From Didymella arachidicola (lineage: Eukaryota; Ascomycota; Dothideomycetes; Pleosporales; Didymellaceae), in contig CM049994.1 in the NCBI GenBank assembly GCA_016630955.3, positions 1 to 64,000 of the forward strand: a DNA stretch of 64,000 bases, in the 5' to 3' direction. A program made the position numbers and the translations under genes. Of this stretch, positions 38,701 through 47,000 are shown in pieces. A model generated the notes under the pieces. That model did no database searches, was not told the DNA's origin, and saw nothing but the letters and a program-made list of their open reading frames with translations. Every line of letters begins with the position of its first letter. The stretch's first letter is position 1.

Positions 38701-39185
38701 TGCTCTCTTAACCAAGGGAGTCCTAATATGATATCATGGGCGGCCGTTCCCAGAACATCTAGGTCTATCAATTCCTCGTGGTTGAATACTTTCAGACGTC
38801 GCTGTACCACTTCGTGGGTCACAGTCGACTCTCCTGGCATTGGTTCTCCGTTGGCTACTCGTAAAGGGTATGGTTCCTCCTTTCTTCGCTTCTGCAAGCC
38901 TGCTTGCGCGATAGCGGATTGAGACACGTAGTTACTTTGTGCTCCTGAGTCCAACAATGCCGTCATCCTGGTGCCTTCTAGCACGACAGGGAATTTGATG
39001 AGGGACTGGGCCTCATTGGAATCCTGACGTCGATTCCGGGAGCCCTGGACTGCGTTGAGTGAAAGCTCTCGTCCGGGTCGTCCTTGGCGTCTGTTTGCCA
39101 TATGTCTAAAAAAGACTCGTCCTGGGGCATAAAACCGCTCAGGCGTTTTAGCGTTTCGTGGTTCCTGCACTTCGGGTGGAAGCAC
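35607..39185 (-). CDS. Pol polyprotein of element C
   Basis: 1192 codons, the same length and domain set as B: DSGA protease, YLDD reverse transcriptase, RNase H, integrase with HHCC and DDE motifs, chromodomain, and the same tail overlapping the antisense gene. A handful of substitutions separate it from B (for example ENLEKGFIRE for ENLDKGFIRE, SIFYVNKKRK for SISYVNKKRK). No stop or shift inside. It depends on minus-one slippage at 39107-39113, but ribosomes would have to pass the damaged gag first, so little Pol is expected from this copy. Confidence 0.93.
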   Translation of the reverse strand: MLPPEVQEPRNAKTPERFYAPGRVFFRHMANRRQGRPGRELSLNAVQGSRNRRQDSNEAQSLIKFPVVLEGTRMTALLDSGAQSNYVSQSAIAQAGLQKRRKEEPYPLRVANGEPMPGESTVTHEVVQRRLKVFNHEELIDLDVLGTAAHDIILGLPWLREHNPWIDWKNQRITLTCHGSGTPGQRPAQLTTQLVDEKEINNISSNKTRQVRAVDRADTNQPQDHKATVKENSTTPDIPDEYREFIDLFRDEKTAKALPQHQEWDHEIKLEEGKKPPFGPIYQMSEKELEELRNYLKENLEKGFIRESESPAGFPVLFVPKKDGKLRPCIDYRKLNDITIKNRYPLPNISELQDRLAGAQYFTALDLRGAYNLIRMKEGEEWKTAFRTRYGHYEYLVMPFGLTNAPATCQALINNVLRAHLDITVVAYLDDILVYSKTLEEHVEHVRQVLACLGAAHLRLKPEKCEWHKEEVEFLGFVVGRYGVKMSQEKIQVVKDWPTPKTVKNIQEFLGFVNFNRRFIKDYSTKALPLTKLTRKDTPFKWGEDQDKAFETLKQACVDPPTLVTFRSGEPLRMETDASDLALGACITQERDGQWHPIAYYSRKFSGPEERYDVHDKELLAIVSALEHWRVYAESCSELTIYTDHKNLVHFTTTKVLNRRQVRWSETLGQYKFKILYTPGKDNGRADALSRRHDLAGSKTINESAILGINSDGSLGPSQQLNNMMIVRQEHHVPSQVPEELEEEVISSHHDDPLHGHPGITRTMELIKRHYEFPNMRDKVAKFIKNCVSCQQNKHSTHAKYGEAQAMEPPTAPWTNITMDFVTQLPVSKDPVTGYTYDSIFVVVDRFTKAAEFVPFRHSYTAEQLARVYLDRIVRHHGISESIISDRDKLFTSNYWTTLLAAIGTKKKLSTAYHPQTDGQTERVNQTMETYLRIYCNQQQDNWVSLLPMAQIAYNNKLSEATGVTPFFANHGRHPNLFTRSLDSNIQTESAINSVEALKEVHRKSLDNIAKAQSRSIFYVNKKRKTAPLLKEGDKVYLLTKNLRTRRPTKKLDKVKVGPFFISQQISSVNYRLALPKDAKIHPVFHISLLEPADPRTPIQKDFHYQADGQDEWEVEKVIKHRKTKENNEYLVKWLGYPDSENTWEPEANLTNCRQLLTQYRNSVASTAQDPQGFQQESQQRVGQTRDQRKNR

Positions 39186-41227
39186 TCAGCCCATTCTTGG
39201 CCGTAGCACCTCTCGTTTTGTACCATGTGCATGTTGAATATGTCTTCCACGCATTCAATTCCTGGAAAGTGGAGATTCGTGCGCTTATCCCACAAGTGTT
39301 CTGCGCAATAGGTATCCATACATTCCCACCAGTATTCCTCGCAGCCCTCGGGCTTACTCGGAAACCATCCACTGTCCAGTTTGTACTGTCTGTGGTCTTC
39401 GCAGGCTTCGTGGTAGCACTGCGTAGGTGGTAGTCGAGAATGGTACGGGTTTCGAATATCCTGGAACAGCTTCGACGTATAGCTCGTCGTTGGCAAAGCG
39501 GGCTGTCGGTCGAAGTCGGGTTCGTCTCGACTTCGAGCGTATAAGTTGTAGTCGTCCAGCTGTTGCTGAGTTGCAGAGTTGCTTTCTTTCCAGCGGATAA
39601 AGTCTTCCGTGTGCCATTCTTTGTTGGTTTTCTGTGCATTGGCTACCTGTTGGTCGAATCTCTCAAGTGCTTCGGGATCACCGAGCAAGTACCGTCTTGA
39701 CCGTTGAATATTTTCTTCCGTCATCCAATCACGGACAGACTCGACATCCTGTAGGCTTGGTGTCTGGATAGTAACGGATGACGCCTCTCCCTTGTGCTCT
39801 GGGATGTTGTTGACGATGGTCAAATTTATCGTTGGTACTCGAGGTTCTTGGAAGACAGGAGTCTGGGTGGATTGGTCGCGCGAGACCATCATGTCCTGAC
39901 TATGTTGTGCTCTGTCGCATAATTAAACGTTTCCCTTCCTTTGAATAGTACTTGTCGTTGAGCCGGAAAAAGGAATCGTAGTATCGTTTGCCAACAATAA
40001 CGCTGCCGTCCTTAATGTCGCACTCTACCACATGGTGTTGACGGGGATCATTGTCAATCCACTCTTCCTTAGGGTAGGGTGTTGGTGACCGGATTTGCTT
40101 GCTTGGAGCATCCTCATCGGACTCCTCGATGTAGTCGTTGTCAAGTCCGGAAGTGGGGTCTTCCATGAGACGTCCCATCTCATTAGTAACGACCTCCCAC
40201 TCTTGGTCGCCGCTGTCGTCATGAGCCAGCATGTTCAGCTGTCTGGTCACTTTGTTCTTCATGCGACAGTCGCGGGCGTAGTGGCCTGTCTTGCCACAGC
40301 CGTAACAAGTCACTGAAGACTTATCACCGCGGTTGTTACTACCCTTCTTTTCTCATTCCATCGTTCAGGTCCTTTGTTGATGTTGGAGAGGTCCATTGCT
40401 GCAGGACCGTAGTATCCACTGTTCGTATCGTTGTGGACACGGCGTCCCATGTTGGCTTGGTAAAGGCCACCACGTTGACCACGGCGGTAGTTGTTGTTGC
40501 GCCATTGGTTGCGTGGAGCCTGGGGTGGGCGAGCGACCTGAGTCACGGCTCGCACACGAGGGTCCTCTCTTAATTCTTGTTGAAGGTCGTAGAGCTTGAC
40601 GTCGATACTGATCGCTTCGTTTACTAGTGCGTCGAAGGTATCGGTAGCTGCGGCAGTCCGCATGAGCTCTTCTTTGACCTTGGGCTTAAGGCCTTGTTTG
40701 AACATGGTCATCAGCGCAACGTCGTCCCAGCCGGTGAACGTAGCTACTTGCTGAAACTTGGCAGCGTAGTCGGCGGCGGACGCAGTTTGTCGGATGCGCT
40801 GAATCTCGCGTCGGGCGATGGTTGGTTCGTTGTGTACTCCAAATACTTGGCGAATCTGTTCCTTGAACAGATCGAAGTCTTCGATCCATGGGTCGATGTC
40901 TGCTGAATTGCTTGCTCCGTCGTGGTAACGGCGAATAAAGGGTTTGATCCAAGTGAACGCGCGATCCTTCATAAACGTACTCACAAAAGTGACACGTTTC
41001 TCCTCTGGGATGCGTTCTCCTTGGAACATGAAAAACAGATCGAACTTCATGAGCCAGTCTTCCAGCTTGTCGCGAGTGCCATCGAAGGCCTCGGGTTTAG
41101 CCACTGGGTAAACACTGGTAGGGGCAGGCGCCGCTGCCTCCTCGTCCATGTCGAGATCGTCATCAGCCGTACGGCGTGATGCGTTGGAGTTGCTTGGGGT
41201 AGCACGGGATCCTGAGGTAGTACTCAT
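38978..41227 (-). pseudogene. Gag of element C, broken by two small deletions
   Basis: ATG at 41227. The frame is lost near 40350, where the A run in the codons before KGSNNRG is one base shorter than in A, B and D; translation then stops at 40310, before the CCHC knuckle. A second lesion, two bases missing near 39925, shifts the rest. The remaining pieces (39900-40313 and 38978-39892) still encode the knuckle and the three C-x4-C-x2-H modules. The product should be a truncated Gag without nucleocapsid. Confidence 0.9.
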
Positions 41228-41244
41228 CTTGGGGGTGTTCAAAA

Positions 41245-41713
41245 TGTTGAAGTCGTACTTTAAGCAAAGCTCGTAAGCACTAATTCTATTGGTTCTCAGG
41301 GATGAGTACGGTGACAGGAAGCCGAGGGGGTTGGTTGCAATAAGGTGTACAGATACGATCTGTCAGTCTTGAGAGCAGGGTAACGATGAGTAGTACAGAG
41401 TAGACTGTCTAGCTCGAAGGTTGGGTTTGAGATCCAAAGACAAACTTGATAACTTAGGTTGAACACGAACTGTAAGAGTTGTGTTCCTACTAGAATATAT
41501 ACTTAGTAGGAAAGCTAGAGTATCCCTTAATGCGCCTTGTTCCCTTGTAACTCGGGATGCATTGTTTTCCCGGGATGTGGTGGCATCCTGTGATTCTTGG
41601 GATGACGCTTCTTGGCGGGATGTCGACGCATGTCACGTGACACGTGACACGCTGTCATCCAAGCGCTTGCCCCGCTTCCCATCAGTACCTTGTTTCCTTC
41701 AGAGATCGTAACA
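41245..41713 (-). repeat. 5' LTR of element C
   Basis: 469 bp; TGTTACGATC...TTCAACA on the minus strand. The primer-binding site (GTGTTCAA on the + strand at 41235-41242) is complementary in use to the start of R at 41459-41466, as in the other elements. Confidence 0.95.
41554..41660. promoter_or_regulatory. U3 motif cluster of element C: four GGGATG plus two CATCC, two CACGTG
   Basis: GGGATG at 41554, 41572, 41599 and 41617, inverted CATCC at 41584 and 41656, and overlapping TCACGTGA-type sites at 41634-41646. Spacing is looser than in B, but the GGGATG core is the same. Also present in the solo LTR and in the C 3' LTR. Confidence 0.65.
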
Positions 41714-42883
41714 CATATTAGGCCTTAATTAATAATATACTAAGGGCATACTTAGATATTACTATAGTAGTATACCTTAATAATATCCTAGTATATAGTA
41801 AAATACTAGAAGAGCATGTTAAACACGTATAATAAGTGCTTACCTGCCTAGGAGCAGCGCACCTACGCTTAAAACCTAAGAAATGCAAATAGTATAAGAA
41901 AGAAGTTAAGTTTTTAGGGTTTATAGTAGGATAATATAGAGTTAAGATAAGCCTAGAAAAGATTTAGGTTATAAAAGATTAGCTAACACCTAAAACTATT
42001 AAGAATATTTAAGAGTTCTTTAGGTTTATTAACTTTAACTAATACTTTATTAAGGATTACTCTACAAAGGCCTTACTACTTATAAAACTTATATAGAAGA
42101 ATATACCCTTTAAGTAGGATAAGAACTAGAACTAAGCTTTTAAAATGCTAAAATAAGCTTATATAGACCTACCTATATTAGTTATATTTAGGAGTAGAGA
42201 ACTGCTATAAATAGAAATAGATACTTTAGATCTAGTATTAGGAGCATATATTATATAAGAACAAGATAGTTAATAGCACCTAATTACCTACTATTTATAT
42301 AAGTTCTTAGGACCTAAAGAATAATATAATATATATAACAAAGAGTTACTTATAATTATATCTGCCCTAGAATATTAGTAAGTCTATACTAAAAGCTGTT
42401 TAGAACTTATAATCTATATAGATTATAAAAACCTAGTATACTTTATAATAATAAAGGTATTAAATAGATAATAAGTATAATAGTCTAAGACTCTTAGATA
42501 GTATAAGTTTAAGATCCTCTACATACTAGGAAAGGATAATAGTAGAGCTAACGTACTTAGTTAATAATACAACCTTATAGAATCTAAAATAATTAATAAA
42601 TCGGCAATTCTTAGCATTAATAGCAATAGATTATTAGGACTATTCTAGTAGCTTAATAATATAATAATAGTACGCTAAAAGTATTATATACTATTATAGG
42701 TACTAGAGAAACTAGAGAAAGAAGTTATAAGTAGTTACTATAATGACCTACTTTATAGACACCCTAGTATTACTAGAATAATAGAACTTATTAAAAGATA
42801 TTATAAGTTCCTAAATATACGTAATAAGGTTACTAAGTTTATTAAGAATTGCGTAAGCTATTAGTAGAATAAACACAGCATAT
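41714..42883 (+). pseudogene. RIP-degraded gypsy pol fossil, segment 4
   Basis: 1170 bases aligning without a gap to element A pol DNA 23465-24634 (reverse transcriptase through the integrase zinc finger). Virtually all differences are C to T or G to A, creating dozens of stops. It ends where element D begins, and the fossil is not seen again beyond D. Confidence 0.93.
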
Positions 42884-43400
42884 TGTTGAAGTCGTACTTT
42901 AAGCAAAGCTCGTAAGCACTAATTCTATTGGTTCTCGGGGATGAGTACGGTGACAGGAAGCCGAAGGGGTTGGTTGCAATAAGGTGTACAGATACGATCT
43001 GTCAGTCTTGAGAGCAGGGTAACGATGAGTAGTACAGAGTAGACTGTCTAGCTCGAAGGTTAGGTTTGAGATCCAAAGACAAACTTGATAACTTAGGTTG
43101 AACACGAACTATAAGGGTTGTGTTCCTATATGCTATATACTAAAGAGATATGCAGTGTGCTCAGTACCTGTAAGGTACTGATCATACTGATCGTTGATCT
43201 CACTGATCACTGATCGCACTGAGCACTGATCACACCGATCATTGCCAAGACTTTTGATCAGTGTCACGTGACGTGATGTCGTTCGCAGAGTCGAAGCGTT
43301 GCCCTGTCTTTCCTTGTAGTTGCCCATGCTGCCAACTCCTGCTGTGCCGTACTGGGGTGTAATACTCGTTGTGATCCTTCGTGTTCCGCGGATCGTAACA
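42884..43400 (-). repeat. 3' LTR of element D (type D)
   Basis: 517 bp from TGTTGAAGTC to GATCGTAACA. The R-U5 part matches A-C; the U3 part is unique in this window. The polypurine tract on the element strand is GGAAGGGGGATAG. Confidence 0.92.
43177..43270. promoter_or_regulatory. U3 motif cluster of element D: ACTGATC repeats
   Basis: Eight GATC tetramers in about 80 bases, six of them within ACTGATC or its inverse, from 43177 to 43263, followed by TCACGTGA at 43264-43270. This motif is absent from the other U3 types and accompanies a different Zn2Cys6 protein. Confidence 0.65.
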
Positions 43401-43486
43401 CTATCCCCCTTCCGTCTTAGCTTGGTCTCTCAAGCTGATTCATATGACGTTGGCCCCGCCTCGTTCAACGGTAAGCTGCTTCGACA

Positions 43487-44074
43487 ATGCCTAAACAACC
43501 ATCTGAGTCGAGCACAGTCCGCCGTCGCCGTCTATACGAACTTGTTGAATCCTTCGGAGAAACCATGGTTCGAAAGTGTTCGACTTGTGACAAGCACAAG
43601 CGCGTGTGCAAGGTCCATATACGTTCGGGAAAGTGTAGTGAGTGTTTGAAACGTGGCCAGCGTTGCGACGTGCGCGTAACTCAGTCGGAGTTCACGCGAC
43701 TCATATCGGAGAAAGAGAAGTTGCAGGCTCGGATAAAAGAAAGTCGTGAAGCGCAAAACGAGGCGCTCAAGGCCTCAGAGAAGGCGTTGGAAGAATTGCG
43801 AGTTGCACGCGCGCGCGAAGAGCGGTTGCGTCAACAAATGGATTTGTTGGATCGTCGCGCCGAGGAAGCGATATCCGTGGAAGAGAGGAGTATAACGGAG
43901 CAGGAGTTGAGTGAGGGGACCATGACGTTCGATGGTCCCTCCGAGGGTATCGTGTTGTCGCCTAGTACCTGGGGCGCCTTTGAGGACTTGCCGCTGGACT
44001 ACTGGCTGGACCCGAACGTGGCAGTGCCTGACTGGCCTGCTCAAATTCCTTCAACATCTGCTGGCAGTTCGTAA
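43487..44074 (+). CDS. Antisense accessory gene of element D: Zn2Cys6 coiled-coil protein, 195 aa
   Basis: Starts 87 bases inside the 3' LTR on the strand opposite to gag-pol. Cysteines: CSTCDKHKRVC then CSECLKRGQRC, i.e. C-x2-C-x6-C-x8-C-x2-C-x6-C. A long coiled coil follows (~70-125; ISEKEKLQARIKESREAQNE), then an acidic aromatic tail (LPLDYWLDPNVAVPDWP). Sequence outside the cysteines differs strongly from A and B/C, but size, position, domain order and tail style are the same. Its last 113 bp overlap the 3' end of the gag-pol frame. Confidence 0.82.
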   Translation: MPKQPSESSTVRRRRLYELVESFGETMVRKCSTCDKHKRVCKVHIRSGKCSECLKRGQRCDVRVTQSEFTRLISEKEKLQARIKESREAQNEALKASEKALEELRVARAREERLRQQMDLLDRRAEEAISVEERSITEQELSEGTMTFDGPSEGIVLSPSTWGAFEDLPLDYWLDPNVAVPDWPAQIPSTSAGSS

Positions 44075-47000
44075 GGTATGTGGCTGGTTCCCATGTGTTT
44101 TCTGAGTCGGGGTATCCTAACCACTTGACTAGGTACTCGGTACTGCGTCCTTTCTTCCGTTGTTTTATTATTTTTTCGACTTCCCATTCGTCCTGGCCGT
44201 CTGCCTGGTAGTGGAAGTCTTTCTGGATTGGCGTTCTAGGGTCGGCTGGTTCCAACAGCGAGATGTGGAACACTGGATGGATCTTTGCATCCTTGGGCAG
44301 CGCAAGTCGATAGTTGACTGAGCTGATTTGTTTGGAAATGAAAAATGGTCCGACCTTGACTTTGTCCAGTTTTTTCGTTGGTCGCCGTGTGCGTAGGTTT
44401 TTCGTAAGGAGATACACTTTATCCCCCTCCTTTAGCAGAGGCGCCGTTTTTCGTTTCTTGTTAACGTAAGAGATGCTTCGTGACTGAGCTTTGGCGATGT
44501 TATCGAGCGATTTTCTGTGTACTTCCTTCAGTGCTTCGACTGAGTTAATCGCTGATTCCGTTTGAATGTTACTGTCCAATGATCTGGTAAAGAGATTTGG
44601 GTGTCTCCCGTGGTTTGCGAAGAACGGCGTTACGCCTGTTGCTTCTGACAATTTGTTGTTGTACGCGATTTGTGCCATAGGTAGCAGTGAAACCCAGTTG
44701 TCTTGCTGCTGGTTGCAGTAGATGCGGAGGTACGTCTCCATTGTTTGGTTTACTCGTTCTGTTTGGCCATCCGTCTGCGGATGATACGCGGTTGACAGTT
44801 TTTTCTTAGTACCAATAGCTGCTAACAGCGTAGTCCAGTAGTTCGATGTAAACAACTTGTCTCTATCGCTAATGATTGATTCGGAAATGCCGTGGTGTCG
44901 AACAATCCTATCCAGGTACACTCGTGCGAGCTGCTCTGCAGTGTAGCTGTGGCGGAAAGGCACAAACTCAGCGGCTTTCGTGAATCGATCGACTACAACG
45001 AAGATTGAGTCATAGGTGTATCCTGTTACAGGATCCTTGGAGACAGGTAGCTGTGTAACGAAATCCATCGTGATGTTCGTCCATGGTGCCGTTGGCGGCT
45101 CCATTGCCTGTGCTTCTCCATACTTGGCGTGCGTGCTGTGTTTGTTCTGTTGACAGCTTACGCAATTCTTGATGAACTTGGCGACTTTGTCGCGCATGTT
45201 CGGGAACTCGTAATGTCTTTTGATGAGTTCCATTGTTCTGGTGATACCGGGGTGTCCATGAAGCGGGTCATCGTGGTGACTGCTTATGACTTCTTCCTCC
45301 AGTTCCTCTGGTACCTGTGATGGTACATGATGCTCTTGGCGTACTAGCATCATATTGTTGAGCTGCTGGGACGGTCCTAACGATCCGTCGCTATTGATAC
45401 CAAGGATCGCCGATTCGTTGATCGTCTTGGATCCTGCGAGGTCGTGTCGTCGACTGAGTGCGTCGGCTCTGCCGTTGTCCTTTCCTGGTGTATAGAGGAT
45501 CTTGAATTTGTATTGTCCGAGGGTCTCGGACCATCGTACTTGTCGTCTGTTCAATACCTTCGTCGTCGTGAAGTGTACCAGGTTTTTGTGATCCGTGTAG
45601 ATCGTAAGTTCCGAACAACTTTCAGCGTAGACTCGCCAATGTTCTAGGGCAGATACGATCGCGAGTAGTTCTTTGTCGTGTACGTCGTATCGTTCTTCGG
45701 GTCCTGAGAACTTGCGTGAATAGTAGGCAATCGGGTGCCATTGACCATCTCGTTCCTGTGTGATGCATGCTCCTAACGCCAGATCTGAGGCATCTGTTTC
45801 CATTCGTAGCGGTTCTCCGCTCCTGAACGTAACCAACGTGGGTGGATCTATACAAGCCTGTTTCAACTTTTCAAAAGCTTTGTCCTGATCCTCGCCCCAC
45901 TTAAAGGGTGTGTCCTTCCGCGTAAGTTTCGTGAGCGGCAAGGCCTTCGTGGAGTAATCCTTGATGAAGCGTCGGTTGAAGTTGACAAACCCAAGGAATT
46001 CTTGAATGTTCTTGACGGTTTTGGGTGTTGGCCAATCTTTTACAACCTGAATCTTTTCTTGGCTCATCTTGACTCCGTATCGTCCTACTACAAACCCTAG
46101 GAACTCGACTTCCTCCTTGTGCCATTCGCATTTCTCGGGTTTCAAGCGTAGGTGCGCTGCTCCTAGGCAGACAAGCACTTGTCGTACGTGTTCGACATGC
46201 TCTTCTAGTGTTTTGCTGTACACTAGGATGTCATCGAGGTATGCTACCACGGTAATGTCCAAGTGTGCCCTTAGTACGTTGTTGATTAAGGCCTGACATG
46301 TCGCTGGTGCGTTGGTGAGCCCGAATGGCATAACCAAATACTCGTAATGACCATAACGGGTTCTAAACGCCGTCTTCCATTCTTCGCCCTCCTTCATGCG
46401 GATAAGGTTGTATGCTCCTCTTAGGTCTAACGCAGTGAAGTACTGTGCTCCGGCTAACCGATCCTGAAGTTCGCTGATGTTCGGTAGCGGGTAACGATTT
46501 TTGATCGTGATATCGTTGAGCTTTCGGTAATCGATGCAAGGTCGTAACTTGCCATCTTTCTTTGGCACGAATAGAACGGGGAATCCTGCTGGGGATTCTG
46601 ATTCTCGAATGAATCCTTTGTCGAGGTTCTCCTTAAGGTAGTTGCGCAGCTCCTCAAGTTCCTTTTCCGACATCTGGTATATGGGCCCGAATGGGGGCTT
46701 CTTGCCTGGCTCGAGCTTAATCTCGTGGTCCCATTCCTGGTGCTGCGGTAGTGCTTTCGCAGTCTTCTCATCGCGGAAGAGGTCTATAAACTCTCTGTAT
46801 TCGTCCGGGATGTCAGGAGTTGTACTGTCCTCCTTTACCGTCGCTTTGTGATCCAGGGGCTGGTTGGTATCTGCACGGTCGACCGCTCTATCTTGGCGCG
46901 TCTTGTTCGAAGAGATGTTGTTGATCTCCTTCTCATCCACCAGCTGCGTCGTGAGCTGCGCGGGTCGCTGTCCGGGTGTACCTGATCCGTGACACTTGAG

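Larger units (their letters stand above)
27340..41713 (-). mobile_element. Ty3/gypsy chromovirus element C, complete but split by element B, TSD CATAT
   Basis: Minus-strand element of 7172 bp once the 7202-bp B insertion is removed. 5' LTR 41245-41713 (469 bp); 3' LTR 27340-27519 plus 34722-35010 (469 bp), cut by B. CATAT flanks at 27335-27339 and 41714-41718. Polypurine tract GGAAGGGGGGAGGTAG precedes the 3' LTR. Pol and the antisense Zn2Cys6 gene are open, but gag carries two small deletions, so the copy could move only with help. The two LTRs differ at a few sites (for example GAACACGAAC versus GAACACACAC), so it is older than A. Confidence 0.96.

Noticed and set aside
42879..42883. CATAT left of element D as half of a target duplication
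   Set aside because: The right flank is TAGAC; the match to element C's duplication looks like chance in RIPed AT-rich DNA.
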